From Oscillospiraceae bacterium (GTDB taxonomy: Bacteria; Bacillota; Clostridia; Christensenellales; Aristaeellaceae): 7,954 bases of DNA. The notes under the pieces are model-generated. The model saw nothing but the letters and a program-made list of their open reading frames with translations. It did not search any database and was not told the DNA's origin. Location of the stretch: NCBI GenBank assembly GCA_031266295.1, contig JAISBH010000265.1, positions 1 through 7,954 on the forward strand, read 5' to 3'. Of the stretch, positions 1-6,828 are shown in pieces; the first letter of the stretch is position 1; the number at the start of each line of letters is the position of its first letter. A program made the translations under genes and the position numbers.

Positions 1-19
1 CCGCCCTTTCGAATCCTGA

Positions 20-34
20 CCAGGCTTCGCCTGG
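20..34. repeat. Perfect short hairpin
   Basis: CCAGGC (20-25) and GCCTGG (29-34) form a perfect 6-bp inverted repeat around TTC. It has no flanking T-tract on either side. It is probably another part of the intergenic repeat cluster at the window edge. Confidence 0.4.
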
Positions 35-54
35 ACCATCGTGATACACAATCT

Positions 55-74
55 ACCGGCTTCGGATCGCCGGT
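55..74 (+). repeat. Hairpin with short T-tract, possible weak plus-strand terminator
   Basis: ACCGGC (55-60) and GCCGGT (69-74) form a perfect 6-bp stem around an 8-base loop, and on the plus strand T74-T77 follow. This could weakly terminate a gene entering from the left. On the minus strand no U-run follows, so it would not end the operon. The T-tract is short. Confidence 0.3.
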
Positions 75-149
75 TTTACCTGGATAGTCTATCTCGTAGC
101 GCAACCCGTCCCCCCGTTGCTTGCGAACCACATCGTAACCGACAACCCT

Positions 150-215
150 CATCGCCCCCTTAGGGGGAGATGTCGCCGCAGCGGCAGAGGGGGTTCTCCG
201 CCGCAGCGACAGAGG
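150..215. repeat. Two-hairpin palindromic repeat element
   Basis: Two adjacent stem-loops lie just beyond the hydrolase stop. The first (150-172) pairs CATC-CCCCC with GGGGG-GATG around TTA, with one G/A mismatch. The second (171-211) pairs TGTCGC (171-176) with GCGACA (206-211), and GCGGCAGAG (181-189) with CTCCGCCGC (196-204) apart from one mismatch. It also contains a 16-base direct repeat at 175-190 and 200-215 with one difference. GC-rich intergenic elements of this CCCCCTTAGGGGG...GGGGG design are common in gut Clostridia-type genomes. Neither strand shows a U-run, so it is not a canonical terminator, though it could protect the operon's 3' end. Confidence 0.6.
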
Positions 216-231
216 ATGCGCCAAACTCACA

Positions 232-2943
232 TCATTCCACCGTGCGCACAATCTTCACCGGGAAATCGTACTCCACTTCGCCCATGCCCGGCAGTATCAC
301 CGTGCTGTTTCCGAATATGTGCGCGGCACAGTAAACGACCATATCCCACTCAGCCTGTACGTAATCTGCGGGGATCTCCGCAGTCCACTCGTCGCCCATG
401 CGCGTCATCGGCAAACTCTGATATTTCTCCCGATGATTCATGTGCCGGTAGTACAGCGTGACGTCCGTGAACGGCGCAAACTCATTTGCTTGAACCGTCA
501 CCGTTAGCGGCTGTCCCGCCCGCGCCGTGCCTGCGACGGTCAGTCTAGCCCTGGCGACGGCTGTCATTGGATCGGCAAGACTGCAGTACCGCAGCGGGTC
601 ACCTTCCCCGACGTCATGTATGCCCGCCTTCGACAGCGCGTCTTTCAGCGTCCGCACGTCCTTATCCAGCTGGCCGGGGATGCGATCCGCCCATGTGCCG
701 TTCCGCCTCATGCCCGTTCCTATGTCGAACATAAGGTCATGGTAATAGTTCGCGGAACCTATGTCCGACAGCGTTCGCCATACCTCGCGCGCGGCGGTGA
801 GCGCCTCATACGCCTTAACCCCAGCGCCTCCGTCCCCCGTTTTCTCGAACAAGTCGTTATACCACGCTGCGCATACCATTCGCGCGTGGTAACGCGATAT
901 CCCGGCGAGCATGTTGAAATCCACGCTGGTCGGATACCACTCCGCCGCCGAATCAGCGCCTCTCTCAGCCGCTTCGACGGAGGCCTGCTCTATCTGGCGG
1001 GCCAGCGATTCATACCAATCCCGCACTGTAAAGGGATGGAACGCGTCGACGGGCTTGCCTGCCAGTTTAGCGTCGACGGCCTTTGCAACGGATGTAAACA
1101 GCTGCTCGTCGCTAGGATTGCTGGTAGCATACGAAAAAGCGTTATTGTACTCAACATAGTTGTTTTCTTTATACAACGCGTTGCCTGGGAACAGTTCCGG
1201 CCAATAGTGCTGGGAGGGATGGCGGGGGAAATGCGCGGTTGTGACCAGCGGCATTATCCTGCTGCCAAAACGGTCCATGCGCTCCACCGACTCCCACGCC
1301 CCGCCGAAGCGCAGACGCAGTTCACGCCGCCAAACCTCGGGCGACGTCTCGCGCGAGTATCCCACCCTGCCGAAGCACAGATAAAACATCCAATACCGGT
1401 CGTCCTCGCAGGTATACGCCTTCATCCGCTCGTCAATATGGAGCGGCCACGCGTCGCCGGGGATGATAGCCTGCCCGCCCTTCAGGCTGAGCGGTTCGCA
1501 GAATGTAAAGCCTGTTCCATGCGCGGCTTCGCAAGACGCTGAGAATCGGCGCACATACGCCGGATCGCCCCACAGGAACAGTATAGCTGAACCGTAGTTC
1601 CACAGTCTATAGAGCATATCGTAAGCGTGCGGTTTCCGCAGGACATTGTCGAACGAATACCGCCGCGCCGCGTTCACGTCGCCGTCTCCATGCTTGGCGA
1701 TGGCCTGATCCTCTTCCGATCGCCTTACGCTGTACGGATATGGCGAACCCATGTGCTCGCACCAGTACTTGGTCGCCAGCGCAACCTCCAGCCCGGACTG
1801 CAGACCATACTCGACCAGTTCGTCCGTCAAGCCCTTCATGCGCATATCCAGTTTCAGCGGCCGGCCGACCGATGCGACGGAGTCTATCATCTTGCGCCAG
1901 AAACCGACGGCGGTATCGAAGCTGCGTTTTTTAGGTTCCAGCTTGGCCTCCTGCGCCAGACCCTCTATCGCGCTCTTCGCGCCCAGCGCGCCGTCCAGCG
2001 GATGCGCGGCCTCCGTGACGTCGCTGGGCATGTGGGCGTTCACGCCCGCTTCCGCGTTGTAGCGGAACTGCACGCCGCGAATATGCGGGCACTCCAGCAG
2101 CAGCGCGCGGATACTGGCGGAGGCGTATGATGTGAAACCCTCGACGTCCGGCGGGATATTCTTTACGCGAAGCGTTTGGTTATCCGTCCAAGGGAGCTGC
2201 TGCCATGACCCGAATATGAACTCCAGCCCATACTCGTCGCACATCTCGCTCATCAGTCGCAGCATACGCAGCGTCTCGTCGCGCCGCTCGGTCGTCTGTC
2301 CGATTACCTCCACCTGCTCGAATCCTGGCGTTTGGATGAAGAAGGGGTAAGGCGGGGTTGTGTACCAGGTATCATTGCCGGTGATTAATGTAAAACGGTT
2401 GATCCTGCAGCGCGCCAGTTTCTTGATATGTTCACGCCAGAACTCTTCGGAATAATACCAATCATTGTCGCGCGGGCCTAGCACGAACCTGTCGGCGCCG
2501 CGAGTCAGCATGTCCGGCGTTTCAATGGAATCGGGCGTCGCCGACAACGCCTCGAAGCCGCCGCAGCGCGCGGCGTCGCCCAGCTCGCTGAGCGCGTACA
2601 TCAGCCCGCGCGCGTCCGTGCCAGCCGCGACCAGCAGCCGTTGCGCGCCATACTGACACCATTTGATGATCACGCCTTCCGGCCCGGAGGGTATGTCAAC
2701 CCCGGATTCCTTTAGCAGCTTCCTAATAAAACTGTAATGAGCCAGCCCGGCGACGACGATCGTACCGCCGTCCAATCCTTCCCAGTGACGGGCAGGGACG
2801 ACCTCAATGCCCGCTGCCTTGAAATCATCAGCCATCCAGTCGCGGCCATTATCAGAGCAAGGCTCGCCTGATCCGTGGTAGATGAGATATACCTTCTCAT
2901 TCATTTCTAACTCGGCGTTCGTTTTTAACACAGTTTCTAGCAC
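232..2943 (-). CDS. Large cytoplasmic glycoside-hydrolase-like protein, possibly alpha-glucuronidase-related
   Basis: This 903-residue protein has no signal peptide, so it should act inside the cell on imported material. Residues 15-130 look like the alpha/beta N-terminal domain shared by GH20 and GH67 enzymes, ending in the diagnostic GPEGVIIKW then AAGTDARGLMYALSELGD. From about residue 147 (TRGADRF) to about 500 comes a likely TIM barrel. Its motif FRYNAEAGVN (E298) resembles the K-x-N-x-E-x-G of the GH67 general acid; D366 (LKLDMRMKG) and E396 (KYWCEHMG) are further candidate catalytic acids. Residues 500-780 look helical and residues 795-903 form a predicted beta-sandwich. The GTG at 2943 has a GAGAGG site 9 bases away; the ATG at 2904 has none. 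It is the last gene of the operon, tightly coupled to the dehydratase. I do not recognise an established family with certainty, and the uronic-acid substrate is inference. Confidence 0.82.
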   Translation of the reverse strand: MLETVLKTNAELEMNEKVYLIYHGSGEPCSDNGRDWMADDFKAAGIEVVPARHWEGLDGGTIVVAGLAHYSFIRKLLKESGVDIPSGPEGVIIKWCQYGAQRLLVAAGTDARGLMYALSELGDAARCGGFEALSATPDSIETPDMLTRGADRFVLGPRDNDWYYSEEFWREHIKKLARCRINRFTLITGNDTWYTTPPYPFFIQTPGFEQVEVIGQTTERRDETLRMLRLMSEMCDEYGLEFIFGSWQQLPWTDNQTLRVKNIPPDVEGFTSYASASIRALLLECPHIRGVQFRYNAEAGVNAHMPSDVTEAAHPLDGALGAKSAIEGLAQEAKLEPKKRSFDTAVGFWRKMIDSVASVGRPLKLDMRMKGLTDELVEYGLQSGLEVALATKYWCEHMGSPYPYSVRRSEEDQAIAKHGDGDVNAARRYSFDNVLRKPHAYDMLYRLWNYGSAILFLWGDPAYVRRFSASCEAAHGTGFTFCEPLSLKGGQAIIPGDAWPLHIDERMKAYTCEDDRYWMFYLCFGRVGYSRETSPEVWRRELRLRFGGAWESVERMDRFGSRIMPLVTTAHFPRHPSQHYWPELFPGNALYKENNYVEYNNAFSYATSNPSDEQLFTSVAKAVDAKLAGKPVDAFHPFTVRDWYESLARQIEQASVEAAERGADSAAEWYPTSVDFNMLAGISRYHARMVCAAWYNDLFEKTGDGGAGVKAYEALTAAREVWRTLSDIGSANYYHDLMFDIGTGMRRNGTWADRIPGQLDKDVRTLKDALSKAGIHDVGEGDPLRYCSLADPMTAVARARLTVAGTARAGQPLTVTVQANEFAPFTDVTLYYRHMNHREKYQSLPMTRMGDEWTAEIPADYVQAEWDMVVYCAAHIFGNSTVILPGMGEVEYDFPVKIVRTVE

Positions 2944-2952
2944 AGCGTTAAT

Positions 2953-2958
2953 CCTCTC
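2953..2958 (-). promoter_or_regulatory. Ribosome binding site of the hydrolase gene
   Basis: On the minus strand this reads GAGAGG, inside the 15-base gap after the dehydratase stop and 9 bases from the GTG at 2943. It supports that GTG over the downstream ATG at 2904, which is preceded only by GAGTTAGAA. Confidence 0.6.
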
Positions 2959-4110
2959 TCACCAATCTTTGACCGAACCGTCGCGGCCGCGCAGCATGGG
3001 TTGAGTGCGCGGCGTGAATCCGGCTTCGGCGCGAATCAGCGCTTCCTCGTTCACTTCCATGCCCAGCCCCGGTCCATCCGGAGGCAGCACATAACCATTC
3101 TCGACCGTCGGCCACGGCGAGCAATAGCGGTAATGATTGGGGTGGATATTCTTGGGGTTCGCGTAGACCGCCTCCGCCACCGGCACATTATCGATCGTGA
3201 ACGCCGCGTGAAGACATGCCGCCATGGCCAGCGGGCCTTGGGTGTTGTGGGGAACGACGCCGATGTAGTATGTCTCCGCCAGCGCCGCGATCTTTTTCAT
3301 CTCGCTGATACCGCCACAGTGGCAGATATCAGGCCGCACATAATCCAGGTACTGGTTGACGATGACGTCCCGGAAGTCGAACCGGCTGTGATAACGCTCG
3401 CCGGCGGCCAGCGGCAGCTTGCTTTGGGCGCGCAGATTGCGCAGCGCCTCCGTGTTCTCCTGACGTATGGGATCTTCGATAAAGAACGGGCGGTATGGCT
3501 CGCATCGCTGCGCCAGCTTTATCGCCCATACCGGATCGTACCTGCCGTGGCACTCGACGATGATATCAACATTCGGTCCGATCGCCTCGCGCATCGCGGC
3601 AAGGTATTCGATCTGTTCATTTACGCCGCTGTCCATATCAAACGCGCGTATAGGATCCCAGTTGTGGAATCCGCGATAGCGAATCATCGTCACGCCAAGA
3701 TCCGCTAGCTCTTTGGCGTTGGCGGCGATCTCCGTCGCCGATTTGCCTGATACATGACCGTAAACCCGCAGTCTGTCGTGCGCCAGGCCTCCCAGCAGCT
3801 GATAGACTGGCTTACCGCACGCCTTGCCCTTGATATCCCACAGCGCCATGTCAACGCCGCTTATCGCCGCCATATGGCTGGGTCCGCCGCGCATGAACAT
3901 ATCCCTGAACAGCGATTGCCATATCAGCTCGATCCGTTCGGGATCCTGTCCGATCAGGTACAGCCGCATATCCTTCAGCATCCCGGCGACTGACTGGGGC
4001 ATATATATGACGCTGGGTTCGCCCCAGCCGTATAAGCCTTCGTCCGTTTCAATCTTGACATAAACGTCGGTCGATGGAGCCAGGTAGACTTTGACGTCGG
4101 TTATCTTCAC
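2959..4110 (-). CDS. Enolase-superfamily acid-sugar dehydratase, galactonate dehydratase-like
   Basis: This 383-residue protein belongs to the mandelate racemase branch of the enolase superfamily and most likely dehydrates an aldonic or uronic-type sugar acid to a 2-keto-3-deoxy acid in the cytoplasm. The capping domain starts MKITDVKVYL and contains W28-G-W-G-E; the barrel carries metal ligands E186, E212 (in IEDP) and E238 (in AGER). Candidate acid/base residues are H188 and H288 (VPHNTQGP), the latter paired with D261. From memory these positions match E. coli D-galactonate dehydratase D183, H185, E209, E235, D258 and H285 with a constant offset of three. The difference is that the first ligand is Glu in an E-C-H motif, not Asp in D-F-H. 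RspA/mannonate dehydratase relatives are an alternative, so the substrate is open. The start is GTG at 4110. The hydrolase gene follows after 15 bases. No 2-keto-3-deoxy acid kinase or aldolase is in view. Confidence 0.9.
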   Translation of the reverse strand: MKITDVKVYLAPSTDVYVKIETDEGLYGWGEPSVIYMPQSVAGMLKDMRLYLIGQDPERIELIWQSLFRDMFMRGGPSHMAAISGVDMALWDIKGKACGKPVYQLLGGLAHDRLRVYGHVSGKSATEIAANAKELADLGVTMIRYRGFHNWDPIRAFDMDSGVNEQIEYLAAMREAIGPNVDIIVECHGRYDPVWAIKLAQRCEPYRPFFIEDPIRQENTEALRNLRAQSKLPLAAGERYHSRFDFRDVIVNQYLDYVRPDICHCGGISEMKKIAALAETYYIGVVPHNTQGPLAMAACLHAAFTIDNVPVAEAVYANPKNIHPNHYRYCSPWPTVENGYVLPPDGPGLGMEVNEEALIRAEAGFTPRTQPMLRGRDGSVKDW

Positions 4111-4117
4111 TGTGCCG

Positions 4118-4124
4118 CCTCCTT
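4118..4124 (-). promoter_or_regulatory. Ribosome binding site that sets the dehydratase start
   Basis: On the minus strand this reads AAGGAGG, 7 bases upstream of GTG at 4110. Its strength and spacing fix the start there and exclude the 31-residue in-frame extension to 4203, which would run through the hairpin region. Confidence 0.88.
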
Positions 4125-4128
4125 GGAT

Positions 4129-4144
4129 AGTTGTGAAGTTGTGA
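4129..4144 (-). repeat. Perfect tandem octamer before the dehydratase gene
   Basis: On the plus strand AGTTGTGA is present twice in immediate succession (minus strand TCACAACT twice). It lies between the hairpin and the ribosome binding site of the dehydratase gene. It could be a slippage product or a small regulatory site; nothing in the window distinguishes these. Confidence 0.5.
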
Positions 4145-4170
4145 TGGTCAGAATAAGTTCGGCCTCGCGC

Positions 4171-4204
4171 AGTGCGCCGGGAACCACGCTGGCCCCGGCG
4201 CACT
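4171..4204 (-). promoter_or_regulatory. Stable hairpin after the binding-protein gene
   Basis: On the minus strand the arms are AGTGCGCCGGG (4204-4194) and CCCGGCGCACT (4181-4171), a perfect 11-bp GC-rich stem. The 12-base loop can add a further 3-bp CCA/TGG stem. It begins 33 bases after the stop codon. The minus-strand continuation is GCGCGAGG, with no U-run, so it is not a normal intrinsic terminator. Such hairpins behind binding-protein genes (known from malE-malF and similar operons) protect the upstream mRNA from 3' exonucleases and lower downstream expression; that role here is inference. Confidence 0.65.
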
Positions 4205-4237
4205 TTATGATGGCGAAGCGGGCGCGCTGACCGACTG

Positions 4238-5830
4238 TTACTCTACGCCGATCTTGGAGTTCATCAGCTCAAGCAGCGCCGGATAATCGCCGACGCTGGC
4301 GAGCGTCTGCTGCCAGGACGCGAACTCGCTCAGCGGCTTGGCGCCGGTGATGAACTGCATCACGGATTCCTTCACATAGGTGTCAAGCGGCGAGATGATC
4401 TCGGAACGCATGTTGTTCTCATCCTCGTCCAGCTGCACCGGCGGAGCGATCTCGTTCGGGAATACCGATTCCTCGCCAGCCTCATAGTCATGGGTAAACT
4501 TCCAGATGTCGTCGTACACGAAGTACTTTCCGTCCGCGAACACATTGATGCCCGGGAACACGCCGGACCACGCGCCGCGTTCCTTCGCCGCGCGGATACC
4601 CGGGAATTGGGAAGACGACGGCAGCAGGCCGTAAGGCTCCGCAGCGGCGCGAGGTGATGGAGCGTTGCGGATCTCGTCGATGAACTTCTTGACGCCGTCC
4701 TCGACATAATATGTGACGCCTTCGACGCCCCAGTTGACCAGGTCGACGATCTCACGGTTGTATTGGTAATCCAGGAACTTGACCAGATCGGGGATCACCT
4801 TGGACTTGCTTGAGATGACCATCATGTCGTTATCGGCCAGTTTAAACGTCGGCTGAAGCGATCCGAACTTCCAGCCGATCTCGCCCTTGTATGACAGAGG
4901 TCGGGCCGCGAACGCCCACTTGACGCCGTCGATATTGACGCGTGCGCTCTCGCCGCTCCAGTAGTCCGGTACAATGTAGTTGCGGCCGTTGACCATGCGC
5001 TCGTAACCCTGTTCGTTTGACTGGGACATCGACTCGGGATCTATCAGCTTTTCGGACCATAGTTTATTCAGGTAGGTCAGCGTCTCAAGGAACGCCTCGC
5101 TGTCATCGGCCGGGCCGTATACGAACCTCTCGCCGTTATAGTACATCGAGTAATAGGTATGGTTCATCAGCATCCATGTGGAGTAGAAGTTGTAGTCGCC
5201 GTTCTCCAAGCCGCCGCCGACAGGGTATGACTCCGGATACAGCTCCTTCAGTTTCTTGGCGACTTCATAGAACTCCTCCTGTGTAGACGGGATCGTCAGG
5301 CCGTTTTGGACGAACGTATCCTCTCGGTACGTGAACAGCTGCTGATTGCCGTAATGCTCGCCTATCTCGCCCAAGCCGAATCCATATACGGCGCCCGCGG
5401 CGGTGCTCAGCTTCTGCAGATTGTTGTTGTCGTCCAGCCATGGCGTATAGTATGTCAGATCGTCCTTGTAGTCCATCAGGTTTACCAGCAGACCCGCGTC
5501 GCCGAGTTGCTGCAGGGACATCTTGTCCGCCTGCGCGATAAAGACGTCGTCATACTTGCCGGCCGCCATGTAGAGCTTCATCGCCTCATTGCGGCCGTCG
5601 TACGGCATCTCTACCCACGTGATGTCCAGGTTTTTGCCCATGTACTCGGTCATCTTCTCCATCCACGCGGTGTGGACGATTGTGTTGTAGTAATCCGCCT
5701 TCACCCAATTCTTTACGGAAAAACTGAGCGTTTCCGGATACGCGGTTTCAGCGGTCGCGATGGGCGCCAATGTCAGCAGCATACACAACGCTGCGGCCAG
5801 CGCGAGGAGTCGGGCATGATGTTTCCGCAT
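4238..5830 (-). CDS. Extracellular sugar-binding protein of the ABC importer, signal peptide without lipobox
   Basis: This 530-residue protein captures the substrate outside the membrane and delivers it to the two permeases encoded just upstream. It starts with a basic stretch (MRKHHAR), a hydrophobic core at about residues 8-22 and an A25-T26-A27 signal peptidase I site before E28. The mature part has the layout of the large YtcQ/LipO-type family 1 binding proteins, for example KYDDVFIAQADKMSLQQLGD and later YYNGERFVYGP. Length is normal for that group. The only cysteine in the signal region, C16, is preceded by Leu and followed by more hydrophobic residues, so it is not a lipidation site. 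Family members in Firmicutes are usually lipoproteins, so this one may be free in a periplasm or held in another way. The substrate cannot be read from the sequence; the downstream enzymes suggest an acidic-sugar-containing glycoside. Confidence 0.92.
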   Translation of the reverse strand: MRKHHARLLALAAALCMLLTLAPIATAETAYPETLSFSVKNWVKADYYNTIVHTAWMEKMTEYMGKNLDITWVEMPYDGRNEAMKLYMAAGKYDDVFIAQADKMSLQQLGDAGLLVNLMDYKDDLTYYTPWLDDNNNLQKLSTAAGAVYGFGLGEIGEHYGNQQLFTYREDTFVQNGLTIPSTQEEFYEVAKKLKELYPESYPVGGGLENGDYNFYSTWMLMNHTYYSMYYNGERFVYGPADDSEAFLETLTYLNKLWSEKLIDPESMSQSNEQGYERMVNGRNYIVPDYWSGESARVNIDGVKWAFAARPLSYKGEIGWKFGSLQPTFKLADNDMMVISSKSKVIPDLVKFLDYQYNREIVDLVNWGVEGVTYYVEDGVKKFIDEIRNAPSPRAAAEPYGLLPSSSQFPGIRAAKERGAWSGVFPGINVFADGKYFVYDDIWKFTHDYEAGEESVFPNEIAPPVQLDEDENNMRSEIISPLDTYVKESVMQFITGAKPLSEFASWQQTLASVGDYPALLELMNSKIGVE

Positions 5831-5836
5831 GTTGAG

Positions 5837-5844
5837 ACCTCCTT
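5837..5844 (-). promoter_or_regulatory. Strong ribosome binding site of the binding-protein gene
   Basis: On the minus strand this reads AAGGAGGT, a perfect anti-16S match, 6 bases upstream of the ATG at 5830. It is the strongest site in the operon together with that of the dehydratase gene. Confidence 0.85.
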
Positions 5845-5856
5845 GATTGTTGGGGG

Positions 5857-5865
5857 ATTATATCA
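5857..5865 (-). promoter_or_regulatory. Extended -10 element, possible internal promoter for the binding-protein gene
   Basis: In the 59-base gap between the second permease and the binding-protein gene, the minus strand reads TGATATAAT: a perfect TATAAT preceded by the TGn extension that can replace a -35 box. The hexamer 17 bp upstream is CCGGCC, so there is no -35 match. A start near 5850 would give a 20-base leader that still contains the full ribosome binding site. This fits the general need for more binding protein than permease. Confidence 0.45.
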
Positions 5866-5889
5866 TCGGGAACATAGGCGGCCGGACGG

Positions 5890-6813
5890 CTAACCCTTGA
5901 TGCTCCCGATCATAACGCCTTTAACAAAGTACTTCTGCGCGAACGGGTAGACGAACAGTATCGGCAGCATTACGATCATCACCGCCGCCATCTGTGTGCC
6001 GCGCGGCGTCAGCTCTCCGGAGTCGAACAGCTCGACCATGTTCGACGCGCCGCTCTCCGAGATGGTCATCTGCTGGACGATGATCAAGCGGCGCAGCAGC
6101 ATCTGTATCGGGTAGCGCGAGGAATCGTGCAGGTATATCATCGCCTTGAACCAAAGGTTCCAGTACTGCACCGCCGCGAACAGCCCGAACGTGGCCAGCA
6201 GCGCCGTGGACAGCGGCAGTATGATCCTTACGAATATCACCATATCGTTCGCGCCGTCGATATAAGCGGACTCGCGCATCTCCCCCGGTATGCTCTGGAA
6301 GAACGAGCGGTAGATGAACGCGTTATACGCCGTGACGCAGCCGGGGAATATCATTACCCAGAATGAGTTGACCCCCCCCATGCCGACAATCGCTATGTAT
6401 GTCGGAATCAACCCGCCCGAGAAGAACATCGGTATCGTCAGGAATATGGTCAGAGGGCCTTTCAGTATGAAGCCGGGGATTGAAAGCGGGTACGCGCACA
6501 GCGCCGTGAATATCACGGATACCATCGTGCCAACGGCTGTATACGCGAGTGTGTTGCGCATGTATGTCCACAGTACCGGATCGGTCAGTATCACCTCGTA
6601 GGACTTGAGATTGAAACCGACCGGCAGCAGCGATACCATGCCCTTGTTGATGGCCTTGGGGTCGCTCACCGATATGGCTATCACGCGCATGAAGGGTATC
6701 AGCACGATGGCGCAGACGATTATCATTACGGCGATAATGATAACGTCGAATACCTTGCTTCCGTTTGATATCCTATTGCCGGGATTCTTTCGGCGGATGA
6801 TTGATGTTTGCAC
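5890..6813 (-). CDS. Carbohydrate ABC transporter permease, YtcP/LplC-like
   Basis: This is the second membrane subunit of the importer, a MalG-like partner of the upstream permease, 307 residues. Hydrophobic segments fall near residues 22-46, 87-110, 119-144, 149-166, 194-217 and 275-292. The EAA-like loop begins at residue 181 (ESAYIDGAND) and runs to IILPLS. The N-terminal SVSDPKAINKG and C-terminal PFAQKYFVKGVMIGSIKG are hallmarks of this family. The start is uncertain: GTG at 6813 has a well-spaced GAGGGGG site, while GTG at 6822 would add three residues but lies on top of that site. It follows the first permease by 13 bases and is surely co-transcribed and translationally coupled. An unusual run of eight G (6372-6379) encodes the Gly-Gly of a loop near residue 146. 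Confidence 0.93.
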   Translation of the reverse strand: MQTSIIRRKNPGNRISNGSKVFDVIIIAVMIIVCAIVLIPFMRVIAISVSDPKAINKGMVSLLPVGFNLKSYEVILTDPVLWTYMRNTLAYTAVGTMVSVIFTALCAYPLSIPGFILKGPLTIFLTIPMFFSGGLIPTYIAIVGMGGVNSFWVMIFPGCVTAYNAFIYRSFFQSIPGEMRESAYIDGANDMVIFVRIILPLSTALLATFGLFAAVQYWNLWFKAMIYLHDSSRYPIQMLLRRLIIVQQMTISESGASNMVELFDSGELTPRGTQMAAVMIVMLPILFVYPFAQKYFVKGVMIGSIKG

Positions 6814-6821
6814 AGCCGACA

Positions 6822-6828
6822 CCCCCTC
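6822..6828 (-). promoter_or_regulatory. Ribosome binding site for the second permease
   Basis: On the minus strand this reads GAGGGGG, overlapping the stop codon of the first permease. It is 8 bases from the GTG at 6813, a good distance. It directly abuts or overlaps the GTG at 6822, which is too close for that codon to be used efficiently. This favours 6813 as the start. Confidence 0.5.

Larger units (their letters stand above)
1..152 (-). other. Open frame of uncertain coding status, cut by the window edge
   Basis: On the minus strand an ATG at 152 opens a frame of 50 codons with no stop before the window ends. It begins MRVVGYDVVRKQRGDG and continues through RYEIDYPGKTGDPKPV. I recognise no domain. 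The frame is also open upstream through the hairpin repeats back to about 226, which suggests low-stop GC-rich repeat sequence and not selection. An AAGGGGG stretch lies only 2 bases before the ATG, too close for a good ribosome binding site. It may be a real downstream gene start, a decayed gene or repeat-derived sequence. Confidence 0.22.

Noticed and set aside
150..215. Intrinsic terminator of the operon or a CRISPR array
   Set aside because: No U-run follows the stems on the minus strand, and the two imperfect 16-base copies do not form a repeat-spacer array.
616..1542. Long plus-strand open frame of 308 codons opposite the hydrolase gene
   Set aside because: It is antisense to a protein with clear domain features, its translation is Arg/His-rich with no recognisable family, and it is a typical shadow frame in GC-rich DNA.
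3001..3708. Plus-strand open frame of 235 codons opposite the dehydratase gene
   Set aside because: It is a shadow of an enzyme with intact catalytic motifs, with no family resemblance of its own.
4111..4203. In-frame N-terminal extension of the dehydratase by 31 residues
   Set aside because: The added sequence is Arg/Gly-rich, runs through the hairpin and ribosome binding site, and is absent from the family, which starts at MKITDVKV.
5306..5893. Plus-strand open frame of 195 codons opposite the binding-protein N-terminus
   Set aside because: It covers the signal peptide region and the ribosome binding site of the real gene in antisense and has no recognisable motif.
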